The notes: generated by a model from the sequence alone, not told the origin. 64,000 bases of DNA from CAIMMJ01 sp037131955 (GCA_037131955.1 JBAXQC010000001.1:62001-126000); one strand, 5' to 3'; positions 8,801-17,407 are shown, counted from the first letter of the stretch. Program-made: numbers and translations.

Positions 8801-11800
8801 TTCCATTGGAAGAATTTGAAATATTATTAATTATGTTGCTCGAATTAGCGAAATTATTAGGGCCTCCAGAGCCTGAGCCTGTGTGTAAAATACCAAATGC
8901 TGAACCTGTTCCGTTACTGCTAACATTTTCAATAGTGTTAGTTGAACAATTTACAATATTCGGTCCACCTGAACCAGAGCCTGTATGTAAAATACCAAAA
9001 GCAGCTCCACCTCCAGTGTTTGTTATATTGGAAATTCCATTTCCAGTAATTGTTCTTGCTTGATTTAATCCTGGAGTAGTTGCGCTAGATTCGCTGTAAA
9101 TACCGTAAGCCTCTCCGCCAGAACTATTAATAATAGCATTAATTGTATTTCCTAAATCAGTAAAATGATTTGGACCTCCACTGCCACTTCCAGTATGCAA
9201 TATTCCGTAAGATGAACCTGCTCCAGAATTTGAAATATTTACAATATTGTTGGTTGTAAAATAATAGTTATTCGGACCTCCACTTCCACTTCCTGTATGC
9301 AGTATTCCATAAGACGAACCTGATCCGCTGCTAGTTATATTGTCTATATCATTTGAAGTGTTGTTTATATTGTTTGGACCTCCACTTCCACTGCCCGTAT
9401 GCAAAATCCCATAAGCTGCACCTGCTCCACTGTTATTTATATCATCAATAAAATTATCATTTGTGGTCATAGAAGTACTTCCATTTCCAGATTCTTCATG
9501 AGCTATTGCATACACGTCGCCGGTTGAGGTGGTTTTTGAAATATTAAAAATATCGTTATTTTTTATATTTTTAGTGTGTCCTCCACTTGAAGTTGTTGTA
9601 TGTAAAATTCCATAGGCATTACCCGCGCCAGTTTGGGTAATATTAAAAATAGAATCGTTGTCTACACTTAAAATAACCCCATTAATTGCCTCTAGGGCAT
9701 AGATAGAAGAATTTGATGTGTAATTATCCAAAGTATTTGTATTTGCAGAAATATCATTACCGTCGGCTATTGTTATACCCTTAATTGTTCCACCAAAAGC
9801 GGTAAAAGTTTTTATTTTATTTTGATTTACAATTTTATCAAAAGTAGTTCTGCCCGTAGTTAAAATACCTCTTACATTAGAAACTCCAAAACCTGTTACA
9901 TTTTTTATATAGTTTTTAACGATTCTTTCTACTCCAGCACCAGCTTGTATTTGAACTCCTCCGTTATTACCTTGACTTGCCATTGCTACAAAACCTGCAA
10001 CTGCATCATTGTAATAGACTGCCAATGTTCCGCCCGATCCAGTTTTTGAAATGTTGGTTATTGTATTTTCTGATACAACAACAGAATCTGCACCTGAAGG
10101 ATTGTAAATTACAAACATATCTGCAGGAGTTGATGAAGTAAAATTACGAACAGTATCTTTTAATATATACACCCTTTCTGTTTCTGAAGTATTGTATATT
10201 CCATAAACATTGGCAGAGGTATTTATATTAACGTTGTTAACAATTCTGTTGGAATCTATTTGCAGTTTATAAATTTCTGGTTGAACATTTCTAATGGCAA
10301 AAAACTCTCCACTAGAACCTGCAGTTACCAGTGAATTTTGAATTACATTCTTTTTAATTCTTAAAAATGCAGAAGTTGAATTTAAACCGTTGTTGATAAC
10401 CATCATTGGTTTATTTGTAATTGCTTGTTTAAGTGATAAAGTGTTTGATGCAATTACTGAATTACCGCTCGTGTTTCCAATTACTGAAATACCACTTATA
10501 TCTCCTTGTGTATTTTGACCGCCATTAGCAGTATTGTCAATTGAATTATTTCCAATCACAAAACTTGCTACGTTGTTTAATTGAACTCCAATGGTAGGCG
10601 TTGTATTTCCACCTAGGTTATTGAGAATATTACCATTTTGGCTTACAGCCGAATCTCCAACAAAAATATTTCTTTCTAATAAATTAGATGAAGCAGAAGA
10701 AAAACCTCTTAAAATTACGCCCTTATTGACTTTTGTGATGGTATTTCCCCAAATTCTTATTTGATCGAAGTTACCTGTTGGAAGTGTTGGTGTATAACTT
10801 TGTGTAGGATCAAAAGCATGATTACCCAAATAAATACCTGTAGAAGCGGTGTCAGCATTTTGTAAAAATATTCTACAATTTCTAATTGTAACATTTTGGC
10901 TTGCATCGTTATTTGTTTTTTTGAGAATTGCAATACCCCACTCCATTCTCTCAAAATTGTCGTCGTTTATTGGAGGATCCACAAAAATAATGTTTTGAAT
11001 GGTAACGAAACTAGTTCCTACAATTCTTACCACACCATCGCGGTCTATTGTTCCACCTGGTCTTGCGTTAAAGGTGGGAAGATTGTTTGGATCACCTTGA
11101 AAAATTAATGGGTTTGCTGCGGATGGAGGATTGTTTTGCACATCAATTAAAATGTTTCCAAGAGAACCAATATATCCTGGAGTAATATTGACTGTAACAC
11201 CTCCAGCTCCCACTCCATTGGCATTTATGTTGTTTACAATTTCTTCTAGTGTTGAAACATCTGCCGGAAAATTAATTATTCCTGAAAGTGGAACAGCTGT
11301 TATGCTAGCAGCTGTAAAGAAATTGGAACCTGCTATAAAGTTTATATTGGTTGGAGAATTGAGTTGCAATGTTCCAATTTGCGTTGGTGTAACATAATTA
11401 TAGTTTCCTCCAACGTTAAAATTGGCAATACCATTTGTATTGAACAATTGAAATAAGCCTTGTACTTCGGAATTTCCATTTAATTCTGAAGCATTGTTTA
11501 AATAATCTATGGTTGCATTGGCGGTAATTGCAGATGGAGTTATTACTTCATAGACTCTTTTGATACTTGATGTTGTTCCAACACCAACAATTGGCAAGGA
11601 GTAACGTCTTACTGCAACGTTGCCAATGTTTCCTGTAGTACTTTGTAATTCGATACCTAAATTTGAACCATCACTTAGGGTTGACGATAAAACATTTTGG
11701 GTATAACCAACATAACCTTGCCCATAAACAGGACTAGCTGATGTATTTATTATTTTAGAATCATTGTCCTCATTTACAATCAAGCCAGAGCCTGAAAGAG

Positions 11801-14800
11801 TAAGATTAAAATTATTTAAGTCTAAATCACCGTTAGAAGAATTGCTAAATTCAAGGTCATTGGCTACGTTAATGTTAGAAAACAACTTGGCACCACCAGC
11901 ACCTGCAAGTTTCAAAGCGTAGAAATTTCCTGAACCTAAAAAAGTAATGTTTTGTTCGGCTGCCCCCGTAAAAGTTATTTTTGATGAATTTGGAGTGAAA
12001 GTTGAACCTGCATTTAAAGTATAATTACCACCTAACTTTAGCTCTTGATCACCTGAATTTGATAATACTATCGTTCCGTTGCCGGAATTTCCTATTGTTA
12101 AATTTCCAACTATCTGTAAAGTAGAAAAAAATTGATTTCCTCCGGTGTTTAAATCAACGGTGCTACCTCCTTCTATGGTAAAATTATTGGTAACTTTTAT
12201 TGGTGTGTTATCATTTACATCAAATGAAGCAAATTGCAATTGAGAATTGGTTCTTACAATTACATTTTGAGGGCAACCTGGTCCAGATAAGGCAGACCAC
12301 TCTGTGCCTCTTGAAATTGAACCATTTCCGGAATAAATTAAATAAGAACTTGCCCCATAAGAAGGTGCAATTGAACTATTATCAAAGGAAGAGGCATTTT
12401 TTAAAACTAAAGAATCACTAATGGTGTAGGCAGAATTTGTAAAAACTGCTGTTGCGTTATCTAATGAAACCTTTTTAAATGAAATTGGGGTGGATCCATC
12501 AAAAGTAACATTTCCATTTTTAAATTCTAAATACCCTGTTCCAAGAAAACTTAAACTTCCGTTTTTTATAATGTTTCCAAAGGATGGCGGTAGACCAGTA
12601 TATAAATTTACATCTACAATTAGTTTTAGATCATTTTGCACTACAAAATTTGATCCAGCTCCAATGGTCATTTCACAAACAGAAATATCTACAGGGTGAA
12701 CAGCGGCAACTCCTGTTCTATTGTATATTAATTTACTAAATTTTGCATTAGTTCCTGAAATTATTCCATTGGTAGTTCCTTGAATTATAAAATCGTTTCC
12801 ATTTTGATTGAGAGTTCCATTCAGAGTAACATTACCGTTGTTTACGGTAAAACTCCCGCCAGACGATGCTGAAAGATTTAATGTGCCATTAAGAATTAAT
12901 GACGTAACTTGAGTATTGGCGGTCATATTTGAAGGGCTATTCATGTTTACAGATGCCCCACTTTGCACAATTAGTGTACCTGCAATGGCGGTGCTGGTAG
13001 CTACGCTTACACCATAATTAAGTGTAACACCAGAAGATATAGTAACATTAAAAGGGTAACCATATCCTGAGGTTGCACTCCATTCTGCACCACGAGTTAA
13101 TGTTCCTGAATTATAAAATAAAGTTGTACTGCCAGAATAGGCTGGTCCATTATTAACTACCGATCCGCCTGTATTTATGCTTAAATTGTTCGTAATGGTT
13201 GAAAGACTGTTCCCAAAATCAATTTGGGAAAAAGCTCCCACCCCAGTTAGATTTATTTGAGAAGCTCCCGATGTTGTAATAGTTAAGCTACCTGGTCCAA
13301 ATGCATTTAAACTATTTAACGTTCTAGTTCCACTTACCCCTATATTTATGTTTTTGGCTGCTGTATTGCCAAATCTAAGGGCTGTTCCTCCACCCATTGT
13401 GATATTTCCGTTGGTAAGAGCTAAAATATTTGCAGAAGAACCTCCTATCAATCTTAAATAAGAAGATGAAGTACTAGTGCAGGTGACACTTCCTGCTGTT
13501 TTATCAATTTCTATAGCATGAATATCTGTAACAGTTGGCCAAGTAAAGGTTTGAACATTGGTGCCAATAAAAAATACTGTTCTGCTGTTTGATGCAATGT
13601 GATTGGTTCCAGTTCCGGTATATGTAAGGTTTCCGGCAATTTTTAAATCTCCTCCTGCCACAGTAGAAAGAGTAAGAATATCTCCGGCGGAAGCAAATGA
13701 TAAGTTTCCTATTATTGCTCTATATAACGAACTTGCACCAAAATTAAGTGAGGTGTTATTTGTAATATTTACATTAAATGGAACACCCACACCAGAAGTA
13801 GCATTGGTTGCCCATTCTGCGCCAGCAACATAGGCACCACCTGGCTGATAATTTAAGGTAGAAGTATTGCTATAAATTGGAGGATTTGTATCTACATAGC
13901 CTCCTGTTCCTATACTTAAAAACCCATTTACTGTAGAAACATTTGCACCAAAGTTTATTCCACCTGTTGTAATTATTGAAACATTTGAAGCAAAATTTAA
14001 CAAGGTAGTACCAGCAGCAACTACTGTTTTTACGCCACCATTTATGGAGAAGCTACCACCAGCATTTGTACTATTTATATTTTTGGTAACGTTACCACTA
14101 ATGTTGATGTTAGACGTTCCATTCATTGTTAGTGTTTGCCCATTCAAATCAAGTTGAATGGTATTAGTACCACTTAATGTAAGGTCATTATTTATTAGAA
14201 CATTGGTAGCATCAGGTGCGGTATTATATAACTGAACTGTGCCAATAGTTTTATCAATAATCAAGTAATCGAACGTAACTGTTCCTGAACCAAATTTTAT
14301 TATTTGTTGTGTTGCTTGAGTACCTGTAAATGTAACAGCTCTCCCATTTGGAGTAAAAGTAGCAGTAGAATATTGCCAAAAATTACCTGTTAATTGCAAA
14401 TCACCACCAACGGCAGAAGATAATATTAGATTACCTTCCATTCTTAATCTACCACATTTTAGGAAATTAGTCATTACACTACCTACTTGATTCATGTTAA
14501 CAGAAGCTCCTGGATAGATATAAAAATCTTTGGCACATGTATGAGAGTTTGCAGGGTCAGCTCCACCTAAATTCAATGTACCAGATTTTACAAATACATC
14601 ATTTTGCGGATAACCTGGTACAGCGGTAATAGCGCTATTCCATTCTGTACCTCTATTATATAAACCTCCAGTATTATATGACAATGTTGAAGTAGTTGAA
14701 TAAATTGGAGGATTTACAGACACAAAGCCACCTGAGTTTATTTCCATTAGTCCGGTTACTGTCGTATTTGATCCAAAATTGACACCCGTAGAGAGAAATA

Positions 14801-15326
14801 CATTTCTAAGTGAACTTGTGCCAGAAATCGTATGTGTAGCCGCTCCACTAAAAACTAATTTACTTGCCGCAGCACTAGTTGCCCAAGTGCCATTGTTAAC
14901 AAGTGTTGTGCCACTTGTAGCATTGTTTATGGTAAGGGTTCTTATTGTAGCATCACCTAAAGTAAATGTTTTGCCTGGATTTATTGTTAAACTTGATACT
15001 GTTGCATCTTGGTTCAACACTACGTTGTGATTGATTACAATATCAGCCCCTGCTGGAGGCACGGTACCTCCAACCCAAGTTGCGCCTATATTCCAATCGC
15101 CATTGGCAACGGTTGTGTATCCCGATTGTAAGGTATTGCTATTGCCGCCCATCAGCAAACCCACACCCGAAGCCGGGAAGTTGCCCACAAGTGGTTCGCC
15201 AATAGCAAAACTCAGTAAACTTGTATTGCCGTTGTTGTTACTAAAAGTTTGCATTTGCAAACTTTGTGCTACAAGCTGTAAACTGAATGTTACTGCTAAA
15301 ACAAGCATTGTAATTAATTTATTCAT
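5877..15326 (-). CDS. Giant T9SS-exported beta-helix repeat protein
   Basis: A 3149-residue secreted protein. A signal peptide (MNKLITMLVLAVTFSLQLVAQ, cut after about residue 20) opens it. A W-x-GG-x-x-P module of the kind in cell-surface repeat proteins is at about 76-110 and recurs near 2530. Between about 150 and 1100 four similar blocks each contain G-x-EW followed by GYP/GVP/GCP and NV (near residues 228, 505, 749, 1010). From about 1345 onward the N-rich pattern with many I/V-x-N turns fits a right-handed parallel beta-helix of the pectate-lyase type. Residues about 1970-2265 hold eight copies of GILHTGSGSGGPN at a 34-residue spacing. The last 75 residues are a T9SS type A sorting domain (LRIYNSLGQLVEY, then GAYVVQLTTNGEVKNEKVV). 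It is probably an adhesin or surface-layer-like protein anchored or released by the T9SS. No catalytic residues are recognised. Confidence 0.85.
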   Translation of the reverse strand: MNKLITMLVLAVTFSLQLVAQSLQMQTFSNNNGNTSLLSFAIGEPLVGNFPASGVGLLMGGNSNTLQSGYTTVANGDWNIGATWVGGTVPPAGADIVINHNVVLNQDATVSSLTINPGKTFTLGDATIRTLTINNATSGTTLVNNGTWATSAAASKLVFSGAATHTISGTSSLRNVFLSTGVNFGSNTTVTGLMEINSGGFVSVNPPIYSTTSTLSYNTGGLYNRGTEWNSAITAVPGYPQNDVFVKSGTLNLGGADPANSHTCAKDFYIYPGASVNMNQVGSVMTNFLKCGRLRMEGNLILSSAVGGDLQLTGNFWQYSTATFTPNGRAVTFTGTQATQQIIKFGSGTVTFDYLIIDKTIGTVQLYNTAPDATNVLINNDLTLSGTNTIQLDLNGQTLTMNGTSNINISGNVTKNINSTNAGGSFSINGGVKTVVAAGTTLLNFASNVSIITTGGINFGANVSTVNGFLSIGTGGYVDTNPPIYSNTSTLNYQPGGAYVAGAEWATNATSGVGVPFNVNITNNTSLNFGASSLYRAIIGNLSFASAGDILTLSTVAGGDLKIAGNLTYTGTGTNHIASNSRTVFFIGTNVQTFTWPTVTDIHAIEIDKTAGSVTCTSTSSSYLRLIGGSSANILALTNGNITMGGGTALRFGNTAAKNINIGVSGTRTLNSLNAFGPGSLTITTSGASQINLTGVGAFSQIDFGNSLSTITNNLSINTGGSVVNNGPAYSGSTTLFYNSGTLTRGAEWSATSGYGYPFNVTISSGVTLNYGVSVATSTAIAGTLIVQSGASVNMNSPSNMTANTQVTSLILNGTLNLSASSGGSFTVNNGNVTLNGTLNQNGNDFIIQGTTNGIISGTNAKFSKLIYNRTGVAAVHPVDISVCEMTIGAGSNFVVQNDLKLIVDVNLYTGLPPSFGNIIKNGSLSFLGTGYLEFKNGNVTFDGSTPISFKKVSLDNATAVFTNSAYTISDSLVLKNASSFDNSSIAPSYGASSYLIYSGNGSISRGTEWSALSGPGCPQNVIVRTNSQLQFASFDVNDNTPIKVTNNFTIEGGSTVDLNTGGNQFFSTLQIVGNLTIGNSGNGTIVLSNSGDQELKLGGNYTLNAGSTFTPNSSKITFTGAAEQNITFLGSGNFYALKLAGAGGAKLFSNINVANDLEFSNSSNGDLDLNNFNLTLSGSGLIVNEDNDSKIINTSASPVYGQGYVGYTQNVLSSTLSDGSNLGIELQSTTGNIGNVAVRRYSLPIVGVGTTSSIKRVYEVITPSAITANATIDYLNNASELNGNSEVQGLFQLFNTNGIANFNVGGNYNYVTPTQIGTLQLNSPTNINFIAGSNFFTAASITAVPLSGIINFPADVSTLEEIVNNINANGVGAGGVTVNITPGYIGSLGNILIDVQNNPPSAANPLIFQGDPNNLPTFNARPGGTIDRDGVVRIVGTSFVTIQNIIFVDPPINDDNFERMEWGIAILKKTNNDASQNVTIRNCRIFLQNADTASTGIYLGNHAFDPTQSYTPTLPTGNFDQIRIWGNTITKVNKGVILRGFSSASSNLLERNIFVGDSAVSQNGNILNNLGGNTTPTIGVQLNNVASFVIGNNSIDNTANGGQNTQGDISGISVIGNTSGNSVIASNTLSLKQAITNKPMMVINNGLNSTSAFLRIKKNVIQNSLVTAGSSGEFFAIRNVQPEIYKLQIDSNRIVNNVNINTSANVYGIYNTSETERVYILKDTVRNFTSSTPADMFVIYNPSGADSVVVSENTITNISKTGSGGTLAVYYNDAVAGFVAMASQGNNGGVQIQAGAGVERIVKNYIKNVTGFGVSNVRGILTTGRTTFDKIVNQNKIKTFTAFGGTIKGITIADGNDISANTNTLDNYTSNSSIYALEAINGVILSVDNDSIFNITQTGAGNAYGILHTTTSSGGHTKNIKNNDIFNISKTTSTGDVYAIAHEESGNGSTSMTTNDNFIDDINNSGAGAAYGILHTGSGSGGPNNINNTSNDIDNITSSGSGSSYGILHTGSGSGGPNNYYFTTNNIVNISNSGAGSSYGILHTGSGSGGPNHFTDLGNTINAIINSSGGEAYGIYSESSATTPGLNQARTITGNGISNITNTGGGAAFGILHTGSGSGGPNIVNCSTNTIENVSSNGTGSAFGILHTGSGSGGPNNFANSSNIINNISNSSNGNAFGILHTGSGSGGPNNFSRVSNTISNVTNSGSGNAYGILHTGSGSGGPNIGITRNNTISNLSTSTGTGACFGILHTGSGSGGPNKARISGNTLSNFSSASDSIEGIRIVTVDSLNLENNRIVKFATVSGKVEGINITSTQAGLLGVVSNSVIGDFTTVSSNSSDAISGININGTTATSIKFYYNSVYLQASSSGGSFGSSAFAFNSSVPVDLRNNIFINRSNAASGGGVRVLTRNGASGGLLNTSNNNAYFVSDSTISNNFIFSDGTNNYQSFNAYRNFVGFENSSFAENVSFLSVDGSNSNFLKINTVTETRIESGGTISNLGITTDAIGVPRFGAVGYAGIGTATDIGAYENNYTPILYQWLGLVSNNWNTPGNWTGGVLPNSARDILIRAVTSPQPNLSSVDANCRKIKFVPNGAINPTVTIASGRKLTVEGDIEGNGNFTGSGIVEFNSVFPQNVSGIVSAVNIDINNSSGVSIAPLGNLSISRELALKNGVLTTNSNNLVITSSGSTAGFINDFSGGYSGSISGGTRVQRFVSNPLPASHTIASPVTNGSTVYQNYNDNFVVNGSPVGYVYNTNPNVTQPTQFPSTWWFNETLTAAVTPGWVNGIAKVMSPGLGIMATIPQNRLIDVVGTANTGLYNIPVTRTDDGLNLIGNPYPSPISLNAMVAANSSTILPFVYIWNKTNYAVYSSGPGIWVNNIGAGTNDRLAHSQGFFVISNVPGSTNILMNNSMRTTNQSYVYFATPQNECRIQLNDGAERDELLIRTDGESNDEYDLQTDAKKLLNEPIYSSSIYSLSTDNYPLAINTFKDFEHDKVVPVSINSKTSGSKELEFNELSSIDPSINVYLEDASLGKFQDMRANSKYEVNLTEGNSGNRFFVHFSKKALLGASNTETQGIIYSSQRNLFLDLTKSTGNSELRIYNSLGQLVEYKNMSSSNGSKAQLNLENLSGAYVVQLTTNGEVKNEKVVFGN
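8551..9413 (-). repeat. 102-base coding repeat, eight main copies
   Basis: Within the giant gene, GILHTGSGSGGPN is encoded eight times. Spacing between most copies is exactly 102 bases (34 residues), with one 105-base step and one double step in which the middle copy has decayed to YGIYSESSATTPGL. Weaker copies (YGILHTTTSSGGH, YAIAHEESGNG) extend the array to about 9620. The DNA differs at many third codon positions while the 13-residue core stays the same. Confidence 0.9.
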
Positions 15327-15363
15327 GGTATTTTATTTAAATCTTTTTTTTTTCTATTCTCTT

Positions 15364-15470
15364 TTTATTGATAGTATTCTCTTACTATTATTATTCTTGA
15401 ACCTAATCTGTTTTGTCAATCTAAGATTGACTTTTAGCAGTCCGTAGTCTGGAGACTACGGACAACTGGG
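15364..15470 (-). repeat. Cassette-boundary hairpin repeat, copy 1
   Basis: Read on the minus strand: CAGTTG, then hairpin GTCCGTAGTC-TCCA-GACTACGGAC (15463-15440), then a second hairpin of 8 bp with one-base loop (15431-15415), then AGATTAGGTTCA and an AT-rich AGAATAATAATAGTAA tail. It begins 7 bases after the stop codon of the small PIN-partner gene and ends upstream of the giant gene. Confidence 0.9.
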
Positions 15471-15629
15471 TTACTTTTTGTTTTGTTTACTTAAATACTT
15501 ACGCTCTTCTTCATAGGTTAAGTTCATTATTTCTAAACTAATTTTATCTCTAATTTTTCTCATTGTTTTAATAGCGTCAAAACCATCTACTATTTGAATT
15601 GCTTTTTTCTTTTTGCGTGTAGTTACCAT
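15471..15629 (-). CDS. Small basic protein, likely antitoxin partner of the PIN protein
   Basis: A 52-residue frame that starts with ATG one base after the stop codon of the PIN-domain gene. The protein has a basic N-terminus (VTTRKKKK) and two likely helices, with FDAIKTMRKIRDKIS around residues 17-31 and LTYEEERKYLSKQ near 37-49. The tight spacing and the pattern (short charged partner with a YEEE-x-KY segment) match the small proteins that accompany this type of PIN toxin in Bacteroidota and Cyanobacteria, which usually act as the neutralising partner. The order toxin first, partner second is the reverse of classical vapBC. The role is inferred from context. Confidence 0.7.
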   Translation of the reverse strand: MVTTRKKKKAIQIVDGFDAIKTMRKIRDKISLEIMNLTYEEERKYLSKQNKK

Positions 15630-15630
15630 T

Positions 15631-16080
15631 TTATACAATTTCTTTGGGTGTTCTTATTTCTATTGTTGGAAATCCTAATCTCATATTTACTGAATTGTAA
15701 CCTCTTATTCTATCAAGGTTAACAATATGTTTAAAATTCCAGCTTACTAAAACTTCGGCATTTGATAGCGTTGCCATAGCTATATGCTGACAATCGGCCC
15801 TACTTGTTTTACCAACAACTTTAGCTTTTATATATTCATCTGCCAATTCAGTAGCTTGTTTAGATAATTGAATATTTATAATTTGTTTTTGAGGCAATTT
15901 TTTGAAAAAGTCCTTTACAAAAATAGGGGCAAGTTCTAATTCTTTGACCAGCAAATCAGAAACTATTAATGTTGTTTTACCTGCATTTACATTTTCAAAA
16001 AGCGGCATCGTAGATTCGGCAAATTCCTTATCGAAATAACCTCCTACTACCGATGTGTCTATGTAAACTTTTTTAATCAT
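15631..16080 (-). CDS. PIN-domain ribonuclease, VapC-like toxin
   Basis: A 149-residue PIN-domain protein. The acidic metal-binding residues are visible: D8 in YIDTSVVGG, E47 in LVKELEL, D96 in RADCQHIAMAT, followed by the conserved SWNFKHI at 113-119. PIN toxins cut RNA, often tRNA or rRNA, when their partner is lost. Its stop codon is one base from the start of the 52-residue partner, so the two form one unit. This pair is one segment of the repeat-bounded array, with boundary repeats on both sides. The exact RNA target cannot be told. Confidence 0.85.
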   Translation of the reverse strand: MIKKVYIDTSVVGGYFDKEFAESTMPLFENVNAGKTTLIVSDLLVKELELAPIFVKDFFKKLPQKQIINIQLSKQATELADEYIKAKVVGKTSRADCQHIAMATLSNAEVLVSWNFKHIVNLDRIRGYNSVNMRLGFPTIEIRTPKEIV

Positions 16081-16094
16081 TTTTATTTTTAAGT

Positions 16095-16160
16095 CATTTT
16101 TGTTTTGTCAATTAAAAATTGACTTTTAGCAGTCCGTAGTCAGAGACTGCGGACAACTGG
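16095..16160 (-). repeat. Cassette-boundary hairpin repeat, copy 2
   Basis: Minus strand: CAGTTG, hairpin GTCCGCAGTC-TCT-GACTACGGAC (16154-16132, one G-T pair), then GTCAATTTTTAATTGAC (16123-16107). It follows the stop codon of the aspartic-protease gene by 24 bases and precedes the PIN gene. The AT-rich tail seen in copies 1, 3 and 4 is mostly missing, so this is the shortest copy. Confidence 0.85.
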
Positions 16161-16178
16161 GAGTTAGTGGATACCAGA

Positions 16179-16598
16179 TTATTTCATTTTTAGTTGCGCA
16201 AAATTTGGGTGTTCGGGATTCACAATCAACTCTTGACGCAAAGGATGAATCAATACATCCATTTCTTCCATCGGAATTGCACCTAACAATGGCTCACTGT
16301 CGCCAGGCAAAACAAGGGCATTACAAGCTGTATCCCTGTTTTTAAACCTAACTTCAATTGGACCCACAACATCATACTCAACTACAGAACTATCAGCCAT
16401 TTGTGCTTTACGCTTACCAGTTGGTGTAAGGTTTAGCTGTTGGCAAATAGTTTCATTAATAGCCATCATATAAGCGCCACTATCCACTAACATGTTTATA
16501 CGAATGCTATTAACTTCATCATCGCCAATTAAATGACGCTTTGCCATTACCTTTTCGGCTGCATTTATTAATTCTATATCTGCGTAAACTAGTCCCAT
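16179..16598 (-). CDS. Retropepsin-like (clan AA) aspartic protease-family protein
   Basis: A 139-residue single-domain protein with the catalytic-type motif LVDSGA at 37-42 (D39), followed by a hydrophobic strand and later LLGAIPMEEMDVLIHP near 108-124, where the second flap-like LLG element of this family is found. Such proteins act as dimers, each giving one aspartate. They are common in accessory DNA of Cyanobacteria and Bacteroidota, with unknown substrates; activity has not been shown for most. It stands alone between two boundary repeats. Confidence 0.8.
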   Translation of the reverse strand: MGLVYADIELINAAEKVMAKRHLIGDDEVNSIRINMLVDSGAYMMAINETICQQLNLTPTGKRKAQMADSSVVEYDVVGPIEVRFKNRDTACNALVLPGDSEPLLGAIPMEEMDVLIHPLRQELIVNPEHPNFAQLKMK

Positions 16599-16610
16599 GT
16601 TTCTTAATTT

Positions 16611-16796
16611 TTATTTTCTATTTTTACTATTCTGTTACTATTATTCTTTAACCTTTTGTTTCTTTGCTAAAGCAAGGTTTTTGCCTTGTGGTTTTTATTT
16701 TGGTACTTACCATTTTTATTTCTATTTGTACTTAGTCCCTTTGCTCCGCCGAGGCGGATTCCCTTGCTTCAGACTAAGGACAGATTGTTTGTAAAT
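16611..16796 (-). repeat. Cassette-boundary hairpin repeat, copy 5 (long form)
   Basis: Minus strand: CAATCTGTCC start, outer stem GTCCTTAGTC with GACTAAGTAC (16781-16728, one mismatch), enclosing a TCCGCC-TC-GGCGGA hairpin (16758-16745). After it come a CAAGGC / GCCTTG-rich stretch and the same AGAATAATAGTAACAGAATA tail as in copies 1 and 3. It starts right after the DUF2283 stop codon and ends at the start of the aspartic-protease gene. Confidence 0.8.
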
Positions 16797-17003
16797 TTAG
16801 ACTGCCTTTGAATAATTAATTGGAAACAAAGCCTCCAAATTAATATGCTTGGAAGCATCCATTATTTCTATTCCAACTATTTTGTCATTTTCACCCATAT
16901 CGAGTACAATATCGTCGGTAACACGCTTGTTTGTTACCGTTTGTTGCTGTTGCTCTAATCTTAAATAAAGCATATCGGTGTTTGAGTCGTAGTGTATTGT
17001 CAT
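16797..17003 (-). CDS. DUF2283 family small protein
   Basis: A 68-residue protein matching the DUF2283 pattern: YDSNTDMLYLRL near the start, a DDIVLDMGENDKIVGIEIMDAS block at about 30-51, and a short helical tail. Members are small beta-strand proteins commonly encoded next to DUF4258 genes, as here, where 21 bases separate the two. The pair behaves like a toxin-antitoxin-like module by gene order, with this protein the probable partner; this is inference and no activity is established from the sequence. Confidence 0.8.
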   Translation of the reverse strand: MTIHYDSNTDMLYLRLEQQQQTVTNKRVTDDIVLDMGENDKIVGIEIMDASKHINLEALFPINYSKAV

Positions 17004-17024
17004 TGTTTTAATTATTAAATTTAT

Positions 17025-17285
17025 TTATTCAAATATTCCGTAAAAAACATAAACTGTTACTGTTATTATTTTATCATTTTCTATGATGTAAAAAACATCA
17101 ATTCTTTTTTGTTCATAGTATTTATTGTTTCTTAATTGTTGAAACAAAAATGCCTTTGATTTTGCTAATCTTCCTTGTTTTGCATCTACCTCTATACCAT
17201 TTGTAAGCACATCAATAATTTCGCTTTCATCTGCACCACGCTCAACAGCACGCTGCAATGTATGTGGCTCTATTATTATTTGCAT
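17025..17285 (-). CDS. DUF4258 family small protein, possible toxin-like
   Basis: An 86-residue protein with the DUF4258 layout: an N-terminal H-x-x-x-RA-x-x-RG-x-x-x-x-EI segment (HTLQRAVERGADESEI, about 8-23), DVLTNGIEV, and a C-terminal set of strands ending DVFYIIENDKIITVTVY. The fold resembles small RelE/BrnT-like RNases, so a toxin role is plausible but not shown. It is the first gene of a two-gene unit with the DUF2283 protein and is bounded on the upstream side by repeat copy 3. Confidence 0.8.
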   Translation of the reverse strand: MQIIIEPHTLQRAVERGADESEIIDVLTNGIEVDAKQGRLAKSKAFLFQQLRNNKYYEQKRIDVFYIIENDKIITVTVYVFYGIFE

Positions 17286-17299
17286 TTCTATTTTCTCTT

Positions 17300-17407
17300 T
17301 TTACTGCTAATATTCTGTTACTATTATTATTTCTGAACCTAATCTGTTTGTCAATCAGAGATTGACTTTTAGCAGTCCGTAGTCTGGAGACTACGGACAA
17401 CTTGGGT
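17300..17407 (-). repeat. Cassette-boundary hairpin repeat, copy 3
   Basis: Minus strand: AAGTTG, hairpin GTCCGTAGTC-TCCA-GACTACGGAC (17398-17375), second hairpin GTCAATC-TCT-GATTGAC (17366-17350), then ACAGATTAGGTTCAG and the AGAATAATAATAGTAA-type tail. Nearly identical to copy 1. It lies 17 bases after the stop codon of the collar-domain protein. Confidence 0.9.

Noticed and set aside
8611..9063. 150-codon plus-strand frame rich in GPPEPEPVC
   Set aside because: It is the antisense of the 34-residue repeat array of the giant gene; its regularity comes from that repeat.
8551..9620. CRISPR-like array because of regular 102-base spacing
   Set aside because: The period is a multiple of three within an open frame, repeat DNA varies at third positions, and no cas genes are present.
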